This document shows, piece after piece, positions 1 through 7,092 of a DNA stretch of 12,565 nucleotides. Below the pieces are notes generated by a model that did not search any database, was not told the DNA's origin, and saw nothing but the letters and a program-made list of their open reading frames with translations. The position numbers and the translations under genes were made by a program. Every line of letters starts with the position of its first letter. Positions within the stretch are counted from its first letter, which is position 1. Source of the stretch: JBLIAZ01 sp047632015 (GTDB lineage Bacteria > Bacteroidota > Bacteroidia > Flavobacteriales_C > GCA-002722245); NCBI GenBank assembly GCA_047632015.1, contig JBLIBC010000049.1, positions 1 to 12,565 on the forward strand. Reading direction: 5' to 3'.

Positions 1-68
1 TTAACAAATATTTAATATTCTTCATGATATATGTTTAAAAGTATTATCCAAACTCATTTTCTAATATT

Positions 69-76
69 TACCTTTG
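69..76 (+). promoter_or_regulatory. Candidate -7 promoter element for gldB-gldC
   Basis: TACCTTTG matches the Bacteroidota housekeeping -7 consensus TAnnTTTG exactly. It lies 29 bases before the preferred gldB ATG at 106 and downstream of the alternative in-frame ATG at 31. Transcription from here would therefore exclude the longer start. No clear TTG (-33) element is visible about 20 bases upstream, so this rests on one motif in AT-rich DNA. Confidence 0.35.
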
Positions 77-105
77 AGTCGAAAACAAAGTTAATAATAA
101 AGACA

Positions 106-1098
106 ATGAAAAAAATTTTTTGTTATTTATTTTCACTGGTGATTTTTTCAGCTTGTAATGATGATAAACTTTTAGATGTAGTGCCCGACCAAAAGGTCGA
201 GGTACAATTTAAAAGATTTGATCATGCCTTGTTTGAGCAAAACGTAGACCAAATTGAAAGTAATCTGGATTCTTTAGCAAAAATTTTTCCCGTTTTTATT
301 TCGGGAGATTACAAAAACGAGCACAGAGTCCAAGGACTAGTGGTATATATTCTAAATCCATTGAATCAAAAACTGTATTTAAAATCGGTAAAAACACATG
401 TTAATTTTGAAAAAACAAAACAGAACATCTCATCATGTTTGAATTATTACAAGCATTATTTCCCTAAAAAAATCACTCCTGTAGTGTACACTTATATATC
501 TGGTTTGAATTACGAAGAGCCAATAATTATACAAGACAGTTTTGCATTGATAGGGCTAGATATGTTTTTGGGGCAAACATATGAAGAATACCATACTCAA
601 AACATCCCTATCCCTTTGTTTGTGAGTAAAAAGTATGATCAAAAATACTTGTCTACCGAGCTGATGAGAAATATCGCAACCCACCAATTTGGAACTGAAT
701 TACATGGAGAAACCTTACTCGAACAAATGATATCACTTGGGAAAATTGAATATTTTGTCCATGCGACTTCCCCTGCATCGCACGATTCAATACGTTTCGC
801 TTTTTCACCAGCACAAATGGATTGGTGCATCGAGCGTGAATGGGCTTTATGGCAGCACTTGACATCTAAACAATTGTTGTTTTCAAAAGATTATCATGAG
901 TACAAAAAATACATTGAAGACCAACCTTTTGTGTCATCCTTGGAGCGCGAATCTCCTGGAAGAGCTGGGGTTTGGATCGGATTTAGAATAGTAAGTCAAT
1001 ACATGAACAACAATCCGGAAATCACTTTAAATGAGTTATTGACTTCCGTGCCAGCAATGGAAGTTTTTCAAGGCTCAAAATACAAACCAAAAAATTAG
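106..1098 (+). CDS. gldB: Gliding motility lipoprotein GldB
   Basis: GldB is a membrane-anchored lipoprotein needed for gliding motility in flavobacteria; its biochemical role is unclear. The start at 106 is preferred over the in-frame ATG at 31. From 106 the protein (330 aa) begins with a lipoprotein signal peptide: two lysines, a hydrophobic core, and a lipobox F-S-A-C with the lipidated cysteine at residue 17, followed by Asn-Asp-Asp. The longer start would bury this signal behind 25 polar residues. The C-terminal part carries the conserved-looking E-S-P-G-R-x-G-V-W-I-G-F-R-I-V block (residues 282-296). A His-x6-His segment lies at 193-200, where related peptidase-like families carry a metal-binding helix, but no HExxH is present. 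gldC follows after 16 bases in the same direction, which is the usual pairing and suggests one transcript. The gene marks the lineage but does not prove that this organism glides, since most gld genes lie outside the window. Confidence 0.88.
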   Translation: MKKIFCYLFSLVIFSACNDDKLLDVVPDQKVEVQFKRFDHALFEQNVDQIESNLDSLAKIFPVFISGDYKNEHRVQGLVVYILNPLNQKLYLKSVKTHVNFEKTKQNISSCLNYYKHYFPKKITPVVYTYISGLNYEEPIIIQDSFALIGLDMFLGQTYEEYHTQNIPIPLFVSKKYDQKYLSTELMRNIATHQFGTELHGETLLEQMISLGKIEYFVHATSPASHDSIRFAFSPAQMDWCIEREWALWQHLTSKQLLFSKDYHEYKKYIEDQPFVSSLERESPGRAGVWIGFRIVSQYMNNNPEITLNELLTSVPAMEVFQGSKYKPKN

Positions 1099-1114
1099 AA
1101 CAACCCCAATAGAA

Positions 1115-1438
1115 ATGAAAAAAGAAATAAAATTTGCAGTAAGCTTAGATGAAAACAATGTTCCAGAAAAAATCACTTGGAATTCTTCAGAGGACGAAAA
1201 AAACGGCGAAGAAATAAAATCCTTACTAATTTCTGTTTGGGACAAGGAAGAAAGACTCACAAAACGCATTGATTTATGGACAAAAGACATGTACGTCGAA
1301 GAGATGAAAATGATGTATTTTCAAACTTTGATGACGATGGCTGACGGATTAGAAAATGCTACTGGTGAACATGAAGTAGCCGCTGAATTGAGAGAGTTTG
1401 GAAAAAAGGTAGCTGAAAAATTAAAAATAAAACAATAG
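1115..1438 (+). CDS. gldC: Gliding motility protein GldC
   Basis: This small protein (107 aa) has the length and composition of GldC. GldC is a soluble partner gene of gldB that enhances gliding in flavobacteria and has no known enzymatic role. No signal peptide or membrane segment is visible. The N-terminal half looks like a beta-rich region containing the stretch V-P-E-K-I-T-W-N-S-S (residues 17-26). The C-terminal half looks helical, with a methionine-rich stretch M-K-M-M-Y-F-Q-T-L-M-T-M (64-75) and a lysine-rich end. It begins 16 bases after the gldB stop and is probably cotranscribed with it. Its stop lies 11 bases from the stop of dnaG, which reads the other way. The assignment rests on pairing with gldB and on recognisable family sequence. 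Confidence 0.85.
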   Translation: MKKEIKFAVSLDENNVPEKITWNSSEDEKNGEEIKSLLISVWDKEERLTKRIDLWTKDMYVEEMKMMYFQTLMTMADGLENATGEHEVAAELREFGKKVAEKLKIKQ

Positions 1439-1449
1439 CTCTACCTTCT

Positions 1450-3495
1450 TTATGACCTGCCTAGTGCTGATGACAACACCTTTTTCACAGCTAATAACTT
1501 GCTGAGGCCTTGCATTTCTGCATCGATGTCAATGGGATGCTCTTCAGATGAACTTTTAATTTTTTCTTGAATATCAACAATAGCGTGAATCGTTTGTTCC
1601 AATTTTAAGCGATTGCATGCAACGGCAATTGCCAGCTTCAACTGATCTACTTCCAATGGAATGTAGATTAAATGCTTTTTCCAATTCTCACTGAGCTCGT
1701 ATTTTTCTTCGCTGATTTCAATAACAGTTCTAACCACCTTAGGGTTAGCATTTTTCATAAAATACTTTTCTGTTGGAATTTCATCCTGAAGCAATCGCTC
1801 TTTAAATACGGTGAGAATTTCCTGATAAATGGGGTCGTGCATTGACAATTCGTCTAAATCAAGATCGTTGATGATGTATTCCGCAACTGACAATTCAATT
1901 TCTTCGGGATCCTTTTCAACCTCACTCTCGTCAGTTTCTTCCTCAATATTTTGCTCCTCATTCAGCAAGGGATCTTCATCTGTTTTCAGAGAAAAAATGA
2001 GGGTCATGTGTCCCCAAAGCACCAGCAACCTAATCACTTCTCGTTCCGAAACATGTTGTCTTTTTTGAATTGCGCCAGATTCAACTTCTTGCTGTTCCTC
2101 TTGAGTTTGAAAATTGTTTGAGACTAATGGCGAAGGGAAATCGGGAATACTATTGCGCTCGTTTGCTGGGAGACGGTTTTCAGACCCTCTTCTGGCCCCA
2201 CGAATACTGACTAATTCATTTAACAACGTTTGTTCTTCGATCTCTAATAAAGTAGCCGCTTCCTTTACATAAACTGAGCGAGTTATGTTGTCCGAAATCA
2301 ACGATACGCTTTGAACAATGTTTTTTATTAGTTCTGCTTTTTTAAACGGATCGTCCCCAACATCTTGCATCAATACTGAACACTTGAATTGAATAAAATC
2401 TTGTGCGTTGTCCCTTAAAAAATTTTCCAAATCAAAGGTGCTGTTATTTCGAGCAAAACTATCTGGATCCTCACCTTCAGGAAACAAGACCACCTTCACA
2501 TTCATGTCTTCCTTGAGCAACATATCGATACCCCTGAATGATGCTTTAATTCCAGCCGCATCACCGTCAAACAAAATAGTGATGTTTGGCGTGAACCTTT
2601 TTATTAATTTGATTTGATCTTCTGTTAATGAGGTACCGGATGATGACACCACATTATCGATTCCTTTTTGATGAAGTGAAATTACATCGGTGTACCCTTC
2701 TACTAAATAACAATTGTCATCTTGTGAAATCCTTCTTTTGGATTGGTACAATCCATACAGCACTTTACTTTTGTGGTAAATTTCTGTTTCAGGAGAATTT
2801 AAATACTTAGCTATTTTCTTTTCAGTGCTTAACGTTCTTGCTCCAAAACCAAGCACTCGCCCCGACAAGTTTTGAATTGGGAAAATCACCCTTCCATAAA
2901 ACCTATCAATTGGTTTTCGCCCTTCTTTTTGAATACAAAGACCACAATCTTTCAATATGCTTTCGCTGTAGCCTTTTTCAATAGCTTGTTTTGTTAGTCC
3001 ATCACGCTGTTCTAAACTGTATCCAAGAGTAAAACGTTCAATCATTTCATCTGAAATCTCTCTTTCCTTGAAATAAGAATACCCTATTAATTTCCCTTCC
3101 TCTGAGTCTAGTAAATTTTTAGCGTAATAATCACTCGCGAACTGAGTGAGCAAAAACATTTTTTCCCGTTTGTCTTGCTTTTGCTTTTGCTCCTCCGTTA
3201 GCGCATCCTCAACAATTTCAATGTTGTATTTTTTTGCAAGTTGACGAAGTGATTCCGGATAGGTAATTGATTCGTGCCGCATCAGAAAATTCACTGAATT
3301 TCCAGCCTCACCACAGCCAAAACATTTGTAAATTCCTTTTACCGGTGAAACCGTAAACGATGGCGTTTTTTCGTTATGGAATGGACAGTTACCCAGCAAG
3401 TTTGCACCCTTCTTTTTAAGACTAACAAAATCACCAACAACCTCTTCGATACGGGCTTCGTCAATAATTTTATCAATGGTCTCCTTTGGAATCAT
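1450..3495 (-). CDS. dnaG: DNA primase DnaG
   Basis: DnaG synthesises the RNA primers extended by the replicative polymerase and works with the DnaB helicase at the fork. The protein is full length (681 aa). The N-terminal CHC2 zinc finger has ligands Cys37, His40, Cys58 and Cys61. The catalytic core contains R-F-Y-G-R-V-I-F-P-I (198-207). The TOPRIM domain has E-G-Y-T-D (266-270), D-G-D-A-A-G (310-315, metal-binding Asp310 and Asp312) and G-E-D-P-D (341-345). The C-terminal third, expected to bind DnaB, is divergent. It includes a Gln/Glu-rich stretch near 464-472 and a strongly acidic low-complexity linker around 505-534. The ATG at 3495 precedes the zinc finger by the usual distance. ispE lies 69 bases upstream in the same direction, so the two may share a transcript. 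The gene converges on gldC with only 11 bases between stops and no visible intrinsic terminator. Confidence 0.97.
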   Translation of the reverse strand: MIPKETIDKIIDEARIEEVVGDFVSLKKKGANLLGNCPFHNEKTPSFTVSPVKGIYKCFGCGEAGNSVNFLMRHESITYPESLRQLAKKYNIEIVEDALTEEQKQKQDKREKMFLLTQFASDYYAKNLLDSEEGKLIGYSYFKEREISDEMIERFTLGYSLEQRDGLTKQAIEKGYSESILKDCGLCIQKEGRKPIDRFYGRVIFPIQNLSGRVLGFGARTLSTEKKIAKYLNSPETEIYHKSKVLYGLYQSKRRISQDDNCYLVEGYTDVISLHQKGIDNVVSSSGTSLTEDQIKLIKRFTPNITILFDGDAAGIKASFRGIDMLLKEDMNVKVVLFPEGEDPDSFARNNSTFDLENFLRDNAQDFIQFKCSVLMQDVGDDPFKKAELIKNIVQSVSLISDNITRSVYVKEAATLLEIEEQTLLNELVSIRGARRGSENRLPANERNSIPDFPSPLVSNNFQTQEEQQEVESGAIQKRQHVSEREVIRLLVLWGHMTLIFSLKTDEDPLLNEEQNIEEETDESEVEKDPEEIELSVAEYIINDLDLDELSMHDPIYQEILTVFKERLLQDEIPTEKYFMKNANPKVVRTVIEISEEKYELSENWKKHLIYIPLEVDQLKLAIAVACNRLKLEQTIHAIVDIQEKIKSSSEEHPIDIDAEMQGLSKLLAVKKVLSSALGRS

Positions 3496-3521
3496 GTTAC
3501 AAAAATAGGCTTTCTTTTTTT

Positions 3522-3559
3522 ATTGAGCCGATAAAATAGCAGTGACTCAATTTACTGCT
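3522..3559 (-). other. Possible RNA pseudoknot or hairpin between ispE and dnaG
   Basis: Read on the minus strand, AGCAGT (3559-3554) can pair with ACTGCT (3543-3538). The loop of that hairpin contains ATTGAG (3551-3546), which is complementary to CTCAAT further downstream (3527-3522). The arrangement fits an H-type pseudoknot, or two mutually exclusive hairpins. The first hairpin is followed by ATTTTAT, a weak T-tract, so a leaky terminator after ispE is an alternative. It starts 5 bases after the ispE stop and ends 26 bases before the dnaG ATG. The stems are only six base pairs and could arise by chance. Confidence 0.25.
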
Positions 3560-3564
3560 GACAA

Positions 3565-4377
3565 TTAAGATAATGGCAGAATCCAACAAAAATAGCTGTC
3601 TACTTCATCGGTATTTGGTTTCTCGTCAAAAATCCCATACATTGTTGAACCAGAACCACTCATTGACGCATACAATGCGCCCTTTGCATAAATCTTGTCT
3701 TTTAGCTCAGCTAGTTCCGGGTAGGTCTCGAACACCGATTTTTCAAAATCGTTACCCAAAGAATTTTTCCATTGATCTATTGGTTGACTTAATATTTGTG
3801 GAATACTAATGTTACGTTGTTCAGGAATTACTCCTGAATATGCAAGTGCTGTACTAACATGTATTTTAGGGTTGATTAAAAGTAAATACTTCCCTTTTAA
3901 CGAGCATTTTACATCATGAAAAACATCCCCTTTTCCCGTGGCACAAGTGACATGATTTCGAATAAAAAAAGGACAATCGCTCCCTAACTTCGTAGCGTAT
4001 TTTTCCATTTCGTCCTCATCAAGTCCTAATTCACACTCCGTATTTATTGCTTTTATAGTAAATGAAGCATCTGCTGACCCTCCTCCTAATCCTGCCCCAA
4101 TGGGAATTAATTTATGTAATCGAAATTGAAAGCTTGGTAAAGCAAAATCCTTGGCTAGCAAGTTATATGCTTGCAAAACTAAATTACCTTCCTCATTTGA
4201 AGGAATATTAATGCCTGAACTACTAAACGTCGATTTTTGGGTATCACTAGGTAATAGTTCCAATACCTCAAGTAAATTAAGTGGATAAAAAACGGTTTCA
4301 ATGTCATGAAACCCATCTTCACGTTTTTTTACAACGTGAAGCCCCAAATTTATTTTTGCATTTGGAAATACAACCAT
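3565..4377 (-). CDS. ispE: 4-diphosphocytidyl-2-C-methyl-D-erythritol kinase IspE
   Basis: IspE phosphorylates the 2-hydroxyl of CDP-methylerythritol with ATP, the fourth step of the cytoplasmic methylerythritol phosphate route to isoprenoids. The protein (270 aa) has the GHMP-kinase layout. The N-terminal segment N-A-K-I-N-L-G-L (6-13) includes the expected catalytic Lys8. The glycine-rich ATP loop P-I-G-A-G-L-G-G-G-S-A-D-A spans 92-104. L-G-S-D-C-P-F-F (131-138) carries the expected catalytic Asp134. The C-terminal M-S-G-S-G-S-T motif is at 239-245. The length is slightly under the 280-odd residues of the Escherichia coli enzyme, mainly at the C-terminus. It is divergent from accA, with a 100-base shared spacer, and lies 69 bases upstream of dnaG. 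A 14-base palindrome sits 7 bases before its ATG. Its presence implies that this organism uses the methylerythritol route rather than mevalonate. Confidence 0.96.
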   Translation of the reverse strand: MVVFPNAKINLGLHVVKKREDGFHDIETVFYPLNLLEVLELLPSDTQKSTFSSSGINIPSNEEGNLVLQAYNLLAKDFALPSFQFRLHKLIPIGAGLGGGSADASFTIKAINTECELGLDEDEMEKYATKLGSDCPFFIRNHVTCATGKGDVFHDVKCSLKGKYLLLINPKIHVSTALAYSGVIPEQRNISIPQILSQPIDQWKNSLGNDFEKSVFETYPELAELKDKIYAKGALYASMSGSGSTMYGIFDEKPNTDEVDSYFCWILPLS

Positions 4378-4384
4378 CGGTCAA

Positions 4385-4398
4385 TAATAAGCTTATTA
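4385..4398. repeat. 14-base perfect palindrome before ispE
   Basis: TAATAAGCTTATTA is identical to its reverse complement. It lies in the ispE-accA divergent spacer, 7 bases upstream of the ispE ATG, where it would overlap the ribosome-binding region of the ispE message. It could be an operator for a dimeric regulator or a small RNA hairpin. In AT-rich DNA a palindrome of this length may also be chance. Confidence 0.35.
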
Positions 4399-4425
4399 GT
4401 TTGACACGAATGTAAATAATACCTG

Positions 4426-4458
4426 TTGTATAATTCTGTGTTTTTATTATTAAATTCG
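4426..4458 (+). promoter_or_regulatory. Weak candidate promoter for accA
   Basis: TTG at 4426-4428 and TAAATTCG at 4451-4458 (one mismatch to the Bacteroidota -7 consensus TAnnTTTG) are separated by 22 bases. This would give a short leader before the accA ATG at 4478. TTGACA (4401-4406) and TATAAT (4429-4434) are also present, but the 22-base spacer is too long for a classical sigma-70 promoter. I cannot choose between these from sequence alone. Confidence 0.3.
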
Positions 4459-4477
4459 CGTTCACAAAACAAGAACT

Positions 4478-5440
4478 ATGAATTTTTTGGAGTTTGAACA
4501 ACCTATTGCAGATTTATATACCCAACTTGAGGGTTTAAAAGAGGTAGAAAAGAAGGGAAAGGTTAATGTCACAAAGACTAGCAAAGAGCTGGAGAAAGCT
4601 ATCAAAGAAGCGAAAAAGGAAATTTACAACAACCTAACTCCTTGGCAAGCAGTACAGGTTTCGAGACATCCTGACAGACCTTACACGTTGGCATACATTG
4701 AAAACATTACAGACGAAAACTCATTTGTAGAGTTGCATGGAGATAGAAATGTGAAGGATGATAAGTCAATGGTTGGTGGACTAGGAAGTATTGATGGTAA
4801 AACAGTAATGTTTGTTGGTCAGCAAAAAGGTGTTAATACAAAAATGCGCCAGTTTAGGAATTTTGGAATGCCAAATCCTGAAGGTTACAGAAAAGCATTA
4901 CGCTTAATGAAAGTTGCTGAAAAATTTAACAAACCTGTAGTTTGTTTAATTGATACCCCAGGTGCATACCCCGGAATTGAAGCAGAAGAAAGAGGACAAG
5001 GAGAAGCAATTGCAAGAAACTTATTAGAAATGTTTCAGTTGACAGTTCCAATCATTTGTATTGTGGTAGGTGAAGGTGCTTCAGGTGGTGCATTAGGAAT
5101 TGGAATTGGGGATAAGGTTTTGATGTTAGAAAACACTTGGTACTCTGTAATTTCTCCTGAATCTTGCTCTTCTATTTTATGGAGAAGTTGGGACCATAAG
5201 GAAAAAGCTGCTGCAGCATTAAAATTGACTTCAAAAGACATGTTGAAAAACAAGTTGGTAGACGGAATAATCAAGGAACCTTTAGGAGGCGCTCATGCTG
5301 ATCCTGAACTAATTTTTGCAACAGTAAAAAAAGCAATTATTGCAGGCTTGGATGAACTACAAAAGTTACCTGTTGATAAGCTGATTGATAAAAGAATAAA
5401 AAAGTTTTGTGCGATGGGCGAGTTTCATGAACTCGATTAA
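4478..5440 (+). CDS. accA: Acetyl-CoA carboxylase carboxyltransferase subunit alpha
   Basis: AccA pairs with AccD to form the carboxyltransferase that moves the carboxyl group from biotin on AccB to acetyl-CoA, giving malonyl-CoA for fatty-acid synthesis in the cytoplasm. The protein is full length (320 aa). A helical, lysine-rich N-terminus (about 1-50) is followed by H-P-D-R-P-Y-T-L (64-71) and N-P-E-G-Y-R-K-A-L-R-L-M (133-144). The crotonase-fold core includes L-I-D-T-P-G-A-Y-P-G (157-166), E-E-R-G-Q-G-E-A-I-A (170-179) and the oxyanion-forming G-E-G-A-S-G-G-A-L-G (198-207). There is no zinc finger, as expected, since that belongs to AccD. accA stands alone between a divergent ispE and a convergent lptB. 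The last codons contain a small inverted repeat (5419-5435), but no T-tract follows it. Confidence 0.97.
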   Translation: MNFLEFEQPIADLYTQLEGLKEVEKKGKVNVTKTSKELEKAIKEAKKEIYNNLTPWQAVQVSRHPDRPYTLAYIENITDENSFVELHGDRNVKDDKSMVGGLGSIDGKTVMFVGQQKGVNTKMRQFRNFGMPNPEGYRKALRLMKVAEKFNKPVVCLIDTPGAYPGIEAEERGQGEAIARNLLEMFQLTVPIICIVVGEGASGGALGIGIGDKVLMLENTWYSVISPESCSSILWRSWDHKEKAAAALKLTSKDMLKNKLVDGIIKEPLGGAHADPELIFATVKKAIIAGLDELQKLPVDKLIDKRIKKFCAMGEFHELD

Positions 5441-5493
5441 AACTACCTTACTACATGTACGACTTGTTTTAAACTGGTCTAATTCAGCTTTTA

Positions 5494-6219
5494 TTACTTT
5501 CTTAAGATAAAATTCTGTCCTAAGTATACCTTTCTAACTTGTTCATCAGCAGCTAACTCTTCTGCCGAACCTGTTTTCAAAATACTTCCTTCAAAAAGCA
5601 AATAGGCTCTGTCTACGATGTGTAAAGTTTCTTGCACATTATGATCGGTAATTAATATTCCAATGTTTTTTTCTCGGAGTTTACTCACGATTAACTGAAT
5701 GTCCTCCACAGCAATTGGATCTACTCCAGCGAAAGGTTCGTCCAACAAAATAAACTTAGGGTCAACGGTTAAACACCTAGCGATTTCAGTTCTTCTTTTT
5801 TCACCTCCAGAAAGGACATCTCCTTTACTGTGTCGAACTTTTTCTAAACCAAACTCTAATATTAATTTTTCCAAACGCTCTTCTTGTTCAGCCTTCGTCA
5901 TTTTAGTCATTTCCAATATCGCCCTCAAGTTATCCTCAACTGTTAGTTTTCTGAAGACCGATACCTCTTGAGGTAGATATCCAATACCCAACTTTGCCCT
6001 TTTATACATTGGCATTTTAGTTATGTCTTTGGCGTCCAAAAACACCCTTCCTCCATCAGGTTGAACAAAACCTACGATCATGTAAAACGATGTTGTTTTA
6101 CCAGCACCATTAGGTCCTAACAGACCAACAATTTCTCCTTGATTAACCTCTACAGAAACCCCTTGTACAACCTTTCTTCCTTTGTATATTTTTACTAGTC
6201 CTTCAGTTGATAGTTTCAT
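5494..6219 (-). CDS. lptB: Lipopolysaccharide export ABC transporter ATPase LptB
   Basis: LptB is the cytoplasmic ATPase that, with LptF and LptG, extracts lipopolysaccharide from the inner membrane and pushes it along the Lpt bridge to the outer membrane. The protein (241 aa) is a complete single nucleotide-binding domain. Walker A G-P-N-G-A-G-K-T is at 35-42, the Q-loop glutamine at Gln84, the signature L-S-G-G-E at 136-140, Walker B F-I-L-L-D-E at 156-161 and the switch histidine at His193. The L-P-Q-E-V-S-V-F-R-K-L-T segment after the Q-loop and R-R-T-E-I-A-R-C-L after the signature are typical of LptB rather than amino-acid transporter ATPases. It is the last gene of the kdsD-tatC-lptB run, 14 bases after tatC. 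Linkage to kdsD supports the lipopolysaccharide role. lptA, lptC, lptF and lptG are not in the window. Confidence 0.95.
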   Translation of the reverse strand: MKLSTEGLVKIYKGRKVVQGVSVEVNQGEIVGLLGPNGAGKTTSFYMIVGFVQPDGGRVFLDAKDITKMPMYKRAKLGIGYLPQEVSVFRKLTVEDNLRAILEMTKMTKAEQEERLEKLILEFGLEKVRHSKGDVLSGGEKRRTEIARCLTVDPKFILLDEPFAGVDPIAVEDIQLIVSKLREKNIGILITDHNVQETLHIVDRAYLLFEGSILKTGSAEELAADEQVRKVYLGQNFILRK

Positions 6220-6233
6220 GCTGCAATTTTTAT

Positions 6234-7091
6234 TTAATTCTGATCTTCCTTAAGCTTTTGACGTTGAACAAAACGTGAAATATGAATGGAAATTTCGTAT
6301 AATATTACAATTGGAATACATATTAATATTTGACTGAATACGTCGGGAGGAGTAATAATAGCAGCCAGTAACAAAGTAATCACAAATGCATGTTTTCTAT
6401 ATTTCTTCATGAATTCAGGAGTTAATAATCCAATTTTTGACAAGAAATACACTAAAATCGGTAGTTCAAAAATAATCCCTGAAGCTAATGTTGTCGAAGC
6501 TAATATACCCATGTAACTATTCAAGCTTGGTAAGTTTTTAACTTGCGATGAAATGGAAAAATTACCAAGGAAATGTATGGACATTGGAGCAATAAAATAA
6601 TAGCCAAATAATATTCCTAAACCAAACAGCAATGATGTCCACCAAACGATACCTCTTGCTTTTTTTTGTTCTGGGCTGTATAAAGCCGGTTTTATAAATC
6701 TCCACACTTCCCATATGATATAGGGAAATGAAAAAATCACACCACCAATCACAGCAACTAACAGGGCAGTCATGAATTGTGTTGTCATTTTTGGAGCAAT
6801 TACTTGCAATTTTAATTCACCAAAACACCCAGTATCAGCACCAATTAGGCTTGGAACAAACTGGTTCATTTGATGCGTGGCTGTACAAAGTTTTTCATAT
6901 GTCCAAAAAGTTGCTGAAAGTGGCGCAAAAACAACCACATTAAAAACCCACTCCTTAAAAGTAAATACGGCAATAGAAAGTACCGAGATCACCCCAACTA
7001 TCCTCATTAGAATAAATCGAAGTACTTCCAAATGTTCTAAAAAAGACATTTGATTTTGTTTATGATGTGAATTTGGATTTGAACTTTCCAT
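6234..7091 (-). CDS. tatC: Sec-independent protein translocase TatC
   Basis: TatC is the inner-membrane receptor that recognises twin-arginine signal peptides and recruits TatA to export folded proteins. The protein (285 aa) starts with a polar, histidine- and asparagine-rich cytoplasmic tail, then the family motif S-F-L-E-H-L-E-V-L-R (16-25). Six membrane segments are visible at roughly 25-47, 105-126, 148-170, 194-216, 234-249 and 252-268. Other conserved blocks are F-P-Y-I-I-W-E-V-W-R-F-I-K-P-A-L (122-137), F-E-L-P-I-L (208-213) and I-T-P-P-D-V-F-S-Q (246-254). The first periplasmic loop (about 48-104) is longer than in Escherichia coli TatC and holds two cysteines, Cys69 and Cys89. The gene starts one base after the kdsD stop and ends 14 bases before lptB, so the three are almost certainly one operon. 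No tatA/tatE gene is present here. Confidence 0.96.
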   Translation of the reverse strand: MESSNPNSHHKQNQMSFLEHLEVLRFILMRIVGVISVLSIAVFTFKEWVFNVVVFAPLSATFWTYEKLCTATHQMNQFVPSLIGADTGCFGELKLQVIAPKMTTQFMTALLVAVIGGVIFSFPYIIWEVWRFIKPALYSPEQKKARGIVWWTSLLFGLGILFGYYFIAPMSIHFLGNFSISSQVKNLPSLNSYMGILASTTLASGIIFELPILVYFLSKIGLLTPEFMKKYRKHAFVITLLLAAIITPPDVFSQILICIPIVILYEISIHISRFVQRQKLKEDQN

Positions 7092-7092
7092 T

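Noticed and set aside
31..105. Longer gldB start at 31
   Set aside because: It would add 25 residues before the lipoprotein signal peptide, and a promoter-like TAnnTTTG lies between the two ATGs.
4401..4434. Perfect TTGACA and TATAAT upstream of accA
   Set aside because: The spacer is 22 bases, too long for a classical sigma-70 promoter, and Bacteroidota use a different consensus.
5419..5435. Inverted repeat CGAGTT/AACTCG at the end of accA as a terminator
   Set aside because: The stem is six pairs, lies within coding sequence and has no T-tract after it on either strand.
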